DNA of 64,000 nt from JAGVPT01 sp964642725 (GTDB lineage: Bacteria; Bacteroidota; Ignavibacteria; UBA10030; UBA8401): contig CAZXQG010000012.1 of NCBI GenBank assembly GCA_964642725.1, forward strand, positions 1 through 64,000. Reading direction: 5' to 3'. Numbering within the stretch: the stretch's first letter is position 1; the number at the start of each line of letters is the position of its first letter. Positions 17,441 to 25,888 of this stretch are shown here, piece after piece. The notes under the pieces are model-generated. The model saw nothing but the letters and a program-made list of their open reading frames with translations. It had not been told where the DNA came from and ran no database searches. Both the position numbers and the translations under genes were made by a program.

Positions 17441-18097
17441 TCATTTTTTTGCGCATACATAGAAGCTGTAAAAGTGATCCGGGCCGTTATCGTTGTCAAC
17501 AATTTTCAATTTCCGCTTCTTTAAAGCCTTCACAATGATTTCGGGCGCGGGCGTCCAGACGTGGTGAGTCGCCATCATCGGATTTGTTTTCTTCCATAAT
17601 CCGCAGGAAGGGTGAGGAAGGTACAAAAACAAGATTCCCCCCTTTTTTAATTTGCTTATCCATGCATCGAGTGCTTTTTCCCAATCGGCGATATGCTCCA
17701 GGCAATGCGAGCTGAAAACATAATCCTGAGATTCAGGAGGTATGTCTTCGATTTTATTTTGAACGCCGGTACCCGATGCTATGTCTACCGGCGTGCTGCC
17801 GCGCAAGGGCCAGTACGATGCGCCGACATCGATTCCTTTCCCCTTGCAGAATTGCAGGGCGGTTCGTTCTATCGCATTGCTTGCTCCGCCGACAGTGATA
17901 TAATCGGGATAGAAAACATTTTCATAGATCCATCCGCCCGGAACCCGCCGGTGGCCTGTCCGCAGATACTCGGAGTATGTCGTAAATAGCAGCGGGTGGT
18001 CGGGATACTCGTCGAGCAGAACGGCCGGGGCTGCGCCCATCCTCCGCAAAACGGGGATGAACGGAGTGCGCATCTTCTTCAGCAGCTGTTTTATCAT
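17441..18097 (-). CDS. Class I SAM-dependent methyltransferase
   Basis: 218 residues. The SAM-binding region reads GKGIDVGASYWPLRGSTPVD (about residues 90-109), a shortened form of the DxGxxxG motif, followed by YVFSSHCLEHIADWEKALDA and LKKGGILFLYLPHP, motifs II/III of the Methyltransf_11 type. It sits 3 bases from the FkbM gene upstream and 9 from the GT9 gene downstream, so a glycan methylation role is likely. The substrate is unknown. Confidence 0.75.
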   Translation of the reverse strand: MIKQLLKKMRTPFIPVLRRMGAAPAVLLDEYPDHPLLFTTYSEYLRTGHRRVPGGWIYENVFYPDYITVGGASNAIERTALQFCKGKGIDVGASYWPLRGSTPVDIASGTGVQNKIEDIPPESQDYVFSSHCLEHIADWEKALDAWISKLKKGGILFLYLPHPSCGLWKKTNPMMATHHVWTPAPEIIVKALKKRKLKIVDNDNGPDHFYSFYVCAKK

Positions 18098-18100
18098 ATT

Positions 18101-19000
18101 CTATGTATGATGTCTTTTCTTAAATATGAAATTTGGACCGACGTAGGCGGTGTTTTTTGGTGAACTCAATACCTGAACAAGCGTATAGTCGAGTTCGCCG
18201 AATTTTTGTAGCATGGCGTTCAGTCGGTTTTCAAACCAGATTTCAACAAAAATGAGGGGTTCATGTTTCCGAATTGTTTCCTGAGCTCCTTCTATAACGC
18301 GATACTCAAACCCTTCGACATCAATTTTCATAAAATCTATTTTTTTAGGAATAGAACGGAATACCTCGTCCAGGGTCTTGACTTCCATCTCCCCTTTCTC
18401 ATCATGTCTGATGCTTGTCCCGCCGATATTGCCGGCAGGAGTATCGTCGATGCTCGCCTTCGAAGACGCGTTCGATAATCCGATATTATATAATTGAGTC
18501 ACATGCTGAATATTATTGAGCTCAACATTTTCCTTGAGGATGGAAAAAAGTCTCTTTTGGGGTTCAAAGCTGTAAACGTATCCCTTCAATATTTTCGCAA
18601 AATATACCGTATGGTTTCCGACATTCGCACCAACGTCGACAATCACGGATCCCTGTTTTATGTAGTGTGAGAGGACCTCTAATTCTTCGTGTTCAGAAAA
18701 AGTATCATGCTTTAGCACGTTGATCGTCAAGAGGTCGGTCGGTTCGTAAATTTTCAGATGTATCGGCTCGCCGCGGAATTGAAAATGAATGACATCGTTT
18801 GCATCAAGAACGCCCTTTGCCCTGGCTGTTCTAAGCAGCTTCGCTTCCCAGTATTTTCTCCGGTATTTCTCCAGTCCCAATCGTTCAAACAGAAGGTCCC
18901 AGAACTGGACCCGATCTGTTCGGAACAATGTGGCGGCGGTACCGATCTTTCTCAAGAGAACCATGCGGTCACGTATGATTTGAACTTCGTTGAAATACAA
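18101..19000 (-). CDS. FkbM-family methyltransferase
   Basis: 299 residues. SAM-binding loop VIVDVGANVGNHTVYFAKIL (about residues 113-132), then VYSFEPQKRL, and the FkbM block IDFMKIDVEGFEYRVIEGAQ. It is a second member of the family in this locus (the first at 11012-11887), similar mainly in the core motifs, so they likely modify different positions. It follows the Wzt-type ATPase gene by 10 bases; in ABC-type O-antigen systems a terminal methyl group can signal chain end to the Wzt C-terminal domain. That link is an inference from order alone. Confidence 0.8.
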   Translation of the reverse strand: MYFNEVQIIRDRMVLLRKIGTAATLFRTDRVQFWDLLFERLGLEKYRRKYWEAKLLRTARAKGVLDANDVIHFQFRGEPIHLKIYEPTDLLTINVLKHDTFSEHEELEVLSHYIKQGSVIVDVGANVGNHTVYFAKILKGYVYSFEPQKRLFSILKENVELNNIQHVTQLYNIGLSNASSKASIDDTPAGNIGGTSIRHDEKGEMEVKTLDEVFRSIPKKIDFMKIDVEGFEYRVIEGAQETIRKHEPLIFVEIWFENRLNAMLQKFGELDYTLVQVLSSPKNTAYVGPNFIFKKRHHT

Positions 19001-19010
19001 TGCAGGTTCG

Positions 19011-20282
19011 TCAGCCTATTTTTCTCTCGTGCCAGGGGAACTCGACAATGATCATCCCCTGCATGTATTGATATGGCTGATAGCGGGAAAGCTTTGAACC
19101 CGTTTCGTTGACATGGAATTTCACGATATGATCGTACTTCTCCAGGATATTGATCGACGGAGTATGAGCTTCGATAGACACATAATAGTCGCCCGGGACG
19201 AGCATATTCCCCGGCACGGTAATCGTGGCGGCATAGACACCCGGTTCGCGCTGCAGTAACACATCGGGATGAGTGTCCGACTGGTGGCTTGTGAATATCG
19301 GACGGCCGTCGTAGCCGAAAAAGCGCACCGAGATTTCCACGTTATGCAGCGACACGCTGACATCATATTCAAGAACGACGGAAAACGGAAACCGCACATC
19401 TATTTCCGACGAAAAATTATTCTGATGGTCTTTCACCCCAACCTTCGCAAAGGCGAACTCTTTGCGATGCGGCTGGACAGAAAGGGAGTCGGCCAGTACT
19501 TTCTCAGCCCCTTCGTTCACGTCCGAATGAAGGTATTCTGCAACGACGGCGTTCGTCTCGCCGAAATTAACAATCCGTCCCTGATGCAAATGCGCGACAT
19601 GCGTGCAGAGGTTCGTGATCGCTCCAATATTATGACTGACAAAAAGCACCGTTCGCCCTCCACTCTTTCCGATATCTTCCATTTTGCGCAGACATTTTTC
19701 CTGAAACTGGGCATCCCCGACAGCCAGCACCTCATCGACGATCAGAATCTCCGGCTCAAGGTGGGCTGCAACCGCAAACGCGAGACGCATGAACATCCCG
19801 GAAGAGTACCGTTTCACGGGTGTATCGATAAACTTTCCGACCTCGGCAAAATCCACTATTTCGTCGAACTTTCTGTCGATCTCCGTCTTTCTCATTCCGA
19901 GGATTGCTCCGTTGAGAAAAATATTTTCCCGTCCCGTCAGTTCAGGGCTGAAGCCGGTGCCAATTTCAAGAAGGGACGCCACTCTTCCCCTCATCCGGAT
20001 GATCCCCTCGGTCGGTTCCGTGATCCGTGAGAGAAGCTTCAACAGCGTGCTTTTTCCCGCTCCGTTTCTCCCGATGATCCCAAGGACTTCCCCCTCGTTC
20101 AACTCAAACGAGACATCCTTCAACGCCCAGATAGTGCTTTCCTTCGCCGCAGCTCTTCGCTGCGCGGGCTTGAAGACCGCCTGGAGTTTTTCGTCAAACA
20201 CATCCCGGAACGAATTATGCCGGCGCAGCGCTCCGATTCGATATTGTTTTGAAAGATGTTCGACGGAAATGATGGCAGACAT
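19011..20282 (-). CDS. wzt: ABC polysaccharide exporter ATPase with C-terminal binding domain (Wzt-like)
   Basis: 423 residues. The ATPase half has Walker A GRNGAGKST (71-79, Lys77), the signature YSSGM (159-163), Walker B ILIVDE (179-184) and the switch His in SHN (216-218). Residues from about 262 on form a separate beta-rich region of the Wzt C-terminal type, which in O-antigen exporters recognises the modified end of the glycan. With the permease encoded 10 bases upstream it should form the inner-membrane exporter that moves the finished undecaprenyl-linked polymer to the periplasm. The presence of the extra domain suggests a chain-end modification exists; the neighbouring FkbM gene is a candidate for it. 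Confidence 0.9.
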   Translation of the reverse strand: MSAIISVEHLSKQYRIGALRRHNSFRDVFDEKLQAVFKPAQRRAAAKESTIWALKDVSFELNEGEVLGIIGRNGAGKSTLLKLLSRITEPTEGIIRMRGRVASLLEIGTGFSPELTGRENIFLNGAILGMRKTEIDRKFDEIVDFAEVGKFIDTPVKRYSSGMFMRLAFAVAAHLEPEILIVDEVLAVGDAQFQEKCLRKMEDIGKSGGRTVLFVSHNIGAITNLCTHVAHLHQGRIVNFGETNAVVAEYLHSDVNEGAEKVLADSLSVQPHRKEFAFAKVGVKDHQNNFSSEIDVRFPFSVVLEYDVSVSLHNVEISVRFFGYDGRPIFTSHQSDTHPDVLLQREPGVYAATITVPGNMLVPGDYYVSIEAHTPSINILEKYDHIVKFHVNETGSKLSRYQPYQYMQGMIIVEFPWHERKIG

Positions 20283-20292
20283 AATAAAGACA

Positions 20293-21114
20293 TTAAATGA
20301 TATCGGCGAATTTTCTTTCCATGCGCAAAAAATTCATCAAGCCGGTGACGAGCAGCGCAAGAGCCACGCATGTTGACAATAGGACCAAATGCACGGGGAG
20401 CGTCCCGGTATGAAGCATCGACCAGCGAAACCCTTCGATAACACACACGATAGGATTAAGCCAGTATAATGTCTGGTACGACGCCGGAATCTTGCTCGCC
20501 GCATACCCGACCGGTGTAATCCAGAACATGACTTGGATAACGTATGGGAGTGCGTGCCCAATATCCCGGTACTGGACGGAGATCGATGAAAACCAAAAAC
20601 CGATGCCGAGCGAGGTGAGGATGGTCAAAAGGATGAAAAACGGCAGGAGCAAAATCGTCGCCGTGGGCATGAATTGAAAATAGACCATCAATACTATCGC
20701 GAGGACAAATGCTATAGAAAAGTCAACAAGCCCCGAGAGTATTGCGGCGGCCGGAATGATGACCCGCGGGAAATAGACTTTGGAGATAAGGTTGGCGTTA
20801 GCCAGCAAACTCTGGCTTGCCCCCACCACACCTTCAGAAAAAAAATTCCATGCGACAACCCCGCAGAAAGTAAAAAGAAGATACGGAACGCCCTGTACGG
20901 AAAAACCGACCAGTTTATTGAACAGCACCGTGAAGACGACCATTCCCATTAACGGTCGAATCAGCGCCCACGCCGCACCTAAAAAAGTCTGCTTGTAACG
21001 AATTTTGATGTCCCGCCATACGAGGAAATAGAACAGTTCGCGGAATTCCCATATCTCGCGAAACCGCAGCACCGATAATCCTTTTGTCGGCTCGATGACA
21101 ATTTCAAAAGGCAT
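20293..21114 (-). CDS. wzm: ABC-2 polysaccharide exporter permease (Wzm-like)
   Basis: 273 residues with six hydrophobic segments. The start YFLVWRDIKIRYKQTFLGAA is the amphipathic N-terminal coupling helix typical of the polysaccharide ABC-2 permeases (Wzm/KpsM/TagG), and the end has WLNPIVCVIEGFRWSMLHTG, the conserved segment before the last helices. It partners with the ATPase encoded 10 bases downstream. It is the first gene of this half of the block; the preceding 400 bases hold a repeat element rather than a gene. Confidence 0.9.
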   Translation of the reverse strand: MPFEIVIEPTKGLSVLRFREIWEFRELFYFLVWRDIKIRYKQTFLGAAWALIRPLMGMVVFTVLFNKLVGFSVQGVPYLLFTFCGVVAWNFFSEGVVGASQSLLANANLISKVYFPRVIIPAAAILSGLVDFSIAFVLAIVLMVYFQFMPTATILLLPFFILLTILTSLGIGFWFSSISVQYRDIGHALPYVIQVMFWITPVGYAASKIPASYQTLYWLNPIVCVIEGFRWSMLHTGTLPVHLVLLSTCVALALLVTGLMNFLRMERKFADII

Positions 21115-21515
21115 TCAGAGATTCCTCGCTTATCAATTCGTTCCCTTTCTCACAACAGGTACTATTTTGCTTCGGGATGCGGAGGATGGATTGAGCAAGA
21201 AATGAGATTCTCGAAACAAAAAAAATCAGTCTGAAGTCAGAAGTGCCAGCGACCGAAAAGTGCTTCGAGGCATCCATGGCGAATTCATATTTGAAGCCAT
21301 CTCAAAATATGTCGCTTTGTCCTTCGATCCGCCCTCGTGCTCTTCGAGCGGATTGCTTACTCAGATGAACGGACCTTTTGTTCACCATGTCCCGAAGGGT
21401 CGTCGCAATTTCATTTGTAAGATAGCTTCCAGAGAATTTAGCGCGGCGCAACAGAAAATCCAAAACGTTCAATACCTCAGCAGCCGGCAAAAATCTGTCC
21501 CTTTCAGCGTCCAAC
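21115..21515. other. Non-coding gap inside the polysaccharide block, occupied by a repeat element
   Basis: About 400 bases between the permease and SLBB-protein genes. A MITE-like element fills 21293-21429. The rest shows no credible gene, no T-run terminator and no clear promoter by eye. A small frame from 21260 to 21577 runs through the repeat and is not believed. Confidence 0.6.
21293..21429. repeat. MITE-like element, 137 bp with imperfect terminal inverted repeats
   Basis: The left end gaagccatctcaaaatatg (21293-21311) is matched inversely by catttgtaagatagcttc (21412-21429), about 12 of the first 15 bases pairing. Inside, tccttcgat...ctcttcgagcgg...gcttac (21319-21360) matches the same block at 46991-47032. 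There is no open frame of note and no obvious target-site duplication. It separates the ABC exporter genes from the BY-kinase genes. Confidence 0.6.
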
Positions 21516-22031
21516 TTATTTATGGGAGATGGAGTAAATGCTCACTCCAAGCACGCCAAGGGTTGCTGTTGTGTTGACAATCATCAAGACATCCTGCCAC
21601 GTAAGGGAGTCGGGAATTCTCTTCACAACGATCATGTCGCCGGGTGCAAGCGGCACTGTCGGCGATTTACCCTCGAGGATGTCCCGTACGGCGATTGTGA
21701 ACAAAGTCTTTTCTTTAACGTCTTTCTTGCCGGACACACGATAAAGAAGGACTTCATTCAAATTTGAATGTTCTTTCGGCCCTCCGGCATACGAGATCAG
21801 TTGAATAATATCGGTGTTTGTCGGTATCACATACACGCCTTGTTGAGGAACTTCCCCCCACAAATTTACCGTCATGGTCACCTCAAACGGTTTTGCGTAG
21901 TAAAAATACCCGGGCCTGCTCAAGCTGGATTGCTTGGCGCTGTTGAGTTCGGTTTCGGTGGGAACCTGCGCAAAGGAAGAGGCCACGGCCGCAATTACGA
22001 TAAATAGTGTCAAGAATAGTTTCATGGACAT
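21516..22031 (-). CDS. Short SLBB-domain polysaccharide export protein
   Basis: 171 residues with an N-terminal signal peptide (cleavage likely after SSFAQ, about residue 21; an internal Met at 3 is an alternative start). The body is one SLBB-like beta domain (VNLWGEVPQQGVYVIPTNTD ... PLAPGDMIVVKRIPDS, about 55-145), followed by a hydrophobic C-terminal segment. Wza-type outer-membrane exporters have about 350-380 residues with an N-terminal Poly_export domain and more than one SLBB domain; here the former and a second SLBB domain are missing. It lies 13 bases after the BY-kinase gene. It may be a periplasmic adaptor in the export machine, or a reduced exporter. Confidence 0.7.
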   Translation of the reverse strand: MSMKLFLTLFIVIAAVASSFAQVPTETELNSAKQSSLSRPGYFYYAKPFEVTMTVNLWGEVPQQGVYVIPTNTDIIQLISYAGGPKEHSNLNEVLLYRVSGKKDVKEKTLFTIAVRDILEGKSPTVPLAPGDMIVVKRIPDSLTWQDVLMIVNTTATLGVLGVSIYSISHK

Positions 22032-22044
22032 CCCGGTATTCGTA

Positions 22045-24435
22045 TTATGTTTTTTCCTTGGGGATATATTTTTGCTGATAGTAGTACTCTCCGTGCAGGT
22101 GGTAGTACCCCCGGTGCAAGCGATTCAATTCATATTGATTGACGACAATGCCGGCAAGATTCAGCCTGATTCCTTCGATGATATCCACGGAGTGCTCCAG
22201 GCTGTCAAACGTCGTTGAATTTGTCTTCACGACGAAAATGACGGCATCAACCATGGCGACCAATAATTCTGAATCTGTAAAGAGAAGGATCGGCGGCGAA
22301 TCGTACAAGATAACATCATACATCTTGTCGAGTTCTAATTTCAAATTCTTCATTGTCGACGAGCCGATGAGTTCGGTCGGATTCAGCGGGATCGCGCCGC
22401 AAGTCAGAATGTCCAGGTTTTCAATGAAGGTGTGGCGTATCGCTGCAGAAATATCGACCTCACCGAACAGCACCTCCGTGAGACCGGGTTCAAGGTTCAA
22501 ATTAAAAAGCTCGTGAACCGTCGGACGGCGCAAGTCGACGTCGACCAGCAGCACTTTTTTTCGAGTTTGCGCGAACACCACCGCAAGGTTTGCAGCCGTC
22601 AGCGACTTGCCTTCCTGAGGTGCGCCGCTCGATAAGAGAATACTCTTTACCGGCGTCTCTTTTTTCCAATACTGGATGCTGGTCCTCAACCGTCTGTACG
22701 AATCCGCAATTCTTGAATAAGGATTAATCGCCGTAACTAAATGCGGGTCGATAATCAAACCGTCGGACGCAGCTTCTTTCCCATCATCGCCAACCACTCT
22801 CCGAACTGTTCCCCGTTCCCCGTCCACCGTCCCGCTCACGGGATCCACGCGAGTAACGAGATTCAGAGCCTTTTCATCCATGGCCGGAATCACCGTCAAC
22901 ACACTCAGTCCCCGGCGTTTGATATCTTCGGGTTTGTGAATCCGGTCGTCAAAATAGTTGATGAAAAATGCCGAGCTGATTCCCATCACCAGGCCGATAA
23001 AGAATCCAAACCCGAGGTTCTTGGGAATGTTAGGATAAAGATGAGTCTGCGGAGGAAGGGCGTGCTGAAGGACGTCGACGTATCCGAATTCCGATTGCTC
23101 GGCGATAAGTGCGGACTGGTATTTTTCTTCCACGGCAACATAGACTTTTTCGAGCGTCATTTTTGACCGTTGAAGCCGGGCGTAATCAATATTGATTTTA
23201 GGGATGTTCTGAAAACGCGCTTCACCTTGGTTGATACCGTTCACCAATGCCTTGTGACGGACTTCCAATGATTGAAGATGCATCTGGGCGTCAGTGAGCT
23301 TCTCGGCAAGGTCTTTGGCCAGTTCGCGTCTCTCAGCAGTTCTTCGCGGTTTGTTTAGACCGGTTCCCATCTTGTCGTTTATTTTCTTGTGGAGCGCTTC
23401 GATCTGGCTGTTGATATCTGCAATCCGATTCGACACCAGCGCCTGGTCTTGCATCTCTGAGTTCTGTTCTTTGATAAGGTCGCGTTCCTGTTCAAGCGCG
23501 TTAATCTGTTCCAATATTTTTTGTATCTCAATGCTGGCAACCATATCCATGATCCGCTTGCTGTCGGCATCAATCTCATCTTCCTCGTTCTTGGGGAGCG
23601 TTGCCTTGACGTCCGCCAGTCTTTTCTCGTACGTCAGCACCGTACTTCTCGCCGTTTCGATTTCGATCTCAACTTCGTCGCGCTGCGCTTCCAGGTCGGA
23701 AATAGTTTTTACCACGGTCTGATTTTCTTCGTCGATAGAACCGTGTTTCTCGATATACCGGCGAAGCGCGTCCTCAACGGTGTCGAGCGCCGTTTTCTTG
23801 GCCTGCAGGGTGCGCTCCAAAAATTCCCGCGTCGTGCGCAACTGCTTCCGGCTGTTATTGAGATTGTTCTGGTAATATGCTTCTGCGTACACGTTTGCGA
23901 TAATCGCGGCTTCCTTCGGGCTCGTGCTTAGCGCGCTGATGAAAATAACGTCGGACGCCTTATCAGGGTCAAACGACACCGCATCATCAAGGCGGCCGAA
24001 GATCTCTTCGTTGTGGGCAAACGGTCCAAACGAAGGTTCGTCGTCCAAACGCTTGAGCACCTCAAGCGTGTCGTAGCCGCCCAATGTCGCGACGGGGTTT
24101 TTCTTCAGCAAGGCCAACACATCCTCGGCAATAACGCGGGATTTAAGAATGCCGATTTCTTTCATCAAGTTGCGCGTGCTTCCTCCAATGTCCGACAAAT
24201 CAAGCGAACCTATCGCCATATCGCTTTTTGCCTTGCTGCTCACTTGAACGATTGCAACTCCTTGATAAATAAACGCGCCGAGGTATGTATAAAGGACGGC
24301 ACCGATAAAAAAGGCGAGCGTTATCCCGATGATGACATATTTCCACCGTTCAAGGATTTCAATATAATCACGAAGGCTCAATTCAAGAGCCGGCTGTGAT
24401 GTCCCCGTACGACGATCTACTGTTTTTGCTGGCAT
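22045..24435 (-). CDS. Polysaccharide co-polymerase / BY tyrosine kinase (Wzc-like)
   Basis: 796 residues. Domains: N-terminal Wzz segment with a first membrane helix (about 33-53), a long coiled-coil periplasmic region (about 170-430), a second membrane helix (about 475-497), then the cytosolic kinase. Walker A is SSGAPQEGKSLTAANLAVVF (Lys610), Walker A' is LLVDVDLRRP and Walker B is ILYDSPP. The C-terminus has a tyrosine cluster (HRGYYHLHGEYYYQQKYIPK), the autophosphorylation tail of this family. These proteins control chain length and export of surface polysaccharides. The likely reversing enzyme is the phosphatase at 3382-3870. It neighbours the SLBB gene (13 bases) and the priming transferase gene (67 bases). 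Confidence 0.92.
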   Translation of the reverse strand: MPAKTVDRRTGTSQPALELSLRDYIEILERWKYVIIGITLAFFIGAVLYTYLGAFIYQGVAIVQVSSKAKSDMAIGSLDLSDIGGSTRNLMKEIGILKSRVIAEDVLALLKKNPVATLGGYDTLEVLKRLDDEPSFGPFAHNEEIFGRLDDAVSFDPDKASDVIFISALSTSPKEAAIIANVYAEAYYQNNLNNSRKQLRTTREFLERTLQAKKTALDTVEDALRRYIEKHGSIDEENQTVVKTISDLEAQRDEVEIEIETARSTVLTYEKRLADVKATLPKNEEDEIDADSKRIMDMVASIEIQKILEQINALEQERDLIKEQNSEMQDQALVSNRIADINSQIEALHKKINDKMGTGLNKPRRTAERRELAKDLAEKLTDAQMHLQSLEVRHKALVNGINQGEARFQNIPKINIDYARLQRSKMTLEKVYVAVEEKYQSALIAEQSEFGYVDVLQHALPPQTHLYPNIPKNLGFGFFIGLVMGISSAFFINYFDDRIHKPEDIKRRGLSVLTVIPAMDEKALNLVTRVDPVSGTVDGERGTVRRVVGDDGKEAASDGLIIDPHLVTAINPYSRIADSYRRLRTSIQYWKKETPVKSILLSSGAPQEGKSLTAANLAVVFAQTRKKVLLVDVDLRRPTVHELFNLNLEPGLTEVLFGEVDISAAIRHTFIENLDILTCGAIPLNPTELIGSSTMKNLKLELDKMYDVILYDSPPILLFTDSELLVAMVDAVIFVVKTNSTTFDSLEHSVDIIEGIRLNLAGIVVNQYELNRLHRGYYHLHGEYYYQQKYIPKEKT

Positions 24436-24502
24436 AAGTAAGAAATTGATTACACGAAAACCCGTTTTACTACTGATGATTCAAGGAGGAGCATTGCTTT
24501 CA

Positions 24503-25876
24503 TTACCTCCCTTTACCAAACAGCATGATGTGAATTGTTTTCAGCATAATGTCAATATCTAGCAATAAAGAATAATGAGAAATATAGTAAAGGTCGTATT
24601 GAAGCTTCGTAATAGTATCGTCAATATTTTCGCCGTACGAATAATTCACCTGCGCCCAGCCCGTTATGCCGGGCTTCACGAGATGCCGGAAATGATAATA
24701 CTCAATTTTCTGCTCATATTCACGTGCAACTTCAAACCATTCAGCCCGCGGGCCAATCATACTCATTTCCCCCTTTAAGACATTCCATAACTGCGGTAAT
24801 TCGTCTATTCTGGTCAATCGGAGTATTTTTCCCACCCTGGTAACGCGTGAGTCGTGTTCCCGGACATACCTATCTCCGGAAGCGAACCCATGAATCATTG
24901 TCCGGAATTTATACATCGTGAACGGTTGTTCGTTTCTGCCGATGCGTGTTTGCTTGAAAATAATCGGGCCGCGACTCTCGATCCGGATCGATATTCCGAT
25001 AATCACCATCACCGGGAAAAACAAAATAAAGCCTACCGATGCAATTGCAATGTCAAGCAGCTGTTTCAAACGGGTGTTCCAGGGATTCCGGACGAGCAGC
25101 AGGTCGCCTTCGAACAACCACCATTTGTTCAGGACAAAAAGAGGGACTTTACGAAAATTCTCCTCGAGGAACAGTCTGCTGGGAATTAACGGAACGTTGT
25201 GAAAATGGAGTGCGACCAGTTGCCTGAACACTTCGTTGCTCAGGGACGACCTGTCTTCGGTCAGAATAATACCATCGCATGTATCATTCATCGACCGAAG
25301 TTTATTGAGAACATCTCCTTCGATAACGGGCGACCCGTTTCCATAAATCGGCGAGCCGACTTTTTTCCCGCTCAAGTCGGCAAACCGCACCTCTTGATCT
25401 TTTGGCGTTTCGGCGTACATCCGGTACAACTCCTGCGCAGTTTCGTCGGTTCCGAGAACAAAATAGAACCTTTTCCGCCGAATCTCGGCAAGACGGGAAT
25501 TGATTGCTCTCCGTACGGAAAGCGAAATAATCAGGAACGTCAGAAACGTTGCCGGCAACACGCTGCGGCTGAATTGGAGCGATGGTTTATAGCTGAAGAT
25601 ATATACAACGACAATTGTCAACACGACGCTGATAATCATCGCTAAAATATACCGGCTGGTGAACGGAAGGCTGCGCATATCAGTATCGGGGCTGTACGCG
25701 CCGACCGCTTCCAGCACCATCCACGTAAGAAGAACCGGCAAAATCGCCCGGTACCAATATTCGGTGACAAAATCGACGTCGGTGCGCAGAAGGCTCAGGA
25801 TAAAAAATATTCCAAAGAGCGTCACTCCATCCGTCAGCATCAACGTCAATCTAAATATTTTCTTTGACCTTAGCAT
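24503..25876 (-). CDS. Polyprenyl-phosphate sugar-1-phosphate transferase (priming enzyme, WcaJ/WbaP type)
   Basis: 457 residues. Four N-terminal membrane helices and a NAD-like middle domain (YFVLGTDETAQELY) precede a fifth membrane segment (about 265-290) and the catalytic Bac_transf domain: GPIIFKQTRIGRNEQPFTMY, KFRTM, LRLTRIDELPQLWNVLKGEM, SMIGPRAEWFE and KPGITGWAQVNYSYGE. It starts glycan assembly by transferring a sugar phosphate from an NDP-sugar to undecaprenyl phosphate at the inner membrane. Which sugar (Glc, Gal or FucNAc) is not readable. It lies between the BY-kinase and WecG-like genes. Confidence 0.92.
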   Translation of the reverse strand: MLRSKKIFRLTLMLTDGVTLFGIFFILSLLRTDVDFVTEYWYRAILPVLLTWMVLEAVGAYSPDTDMRSLPFTSRYILAMIISVVLTIVVVYIFSYKPSLQFSRSVLPATFLTFLIISLSVRRAINSRLAEIRRKRFYFVLGTDETAQELYRMYAETPKDQEVRFADLSGKKVGSPIYGNGSPVIEGDVLNKLRSMNDTCDGIILTEDRSSLSNEVFRQLVALHFHNVPLIPSRLFLEENFRKVPLFVLNKWWLFEGDLLLVRNPWNTRLKQLLDIAIASVGFILFFPVMVIIGISIRIESRGPIIFKQTRIGRNEQPFTMYKFRTMIHGFASGDRYVREHDSRVTRVGKILRLTRIDELPQLWNVLKGEMSMIGPRAEWFEVAREYEQKIEYYHFRHLVKPGITGWAQVNYSYGENIDDTITKLQYDLYYISHYSLLLDIDIMLKTIHIMLFGKGR

Positions 25877-25888
25877 AAGATATAACGC

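Noticed and set aside
19269..20030. A 253-residue plus-strand frame opposite the Wzt-type ATPase
   Set aside because: Entirely antisense to conserved ABC motifs, with no recognisable features of its own.
21260..21577. A 105-residue plus-strand frame between the permease and SLBB genes as a remnant gene
   Set aside because: It reads straight through the MITE-like repeat and then antisense into the SLBB gene.
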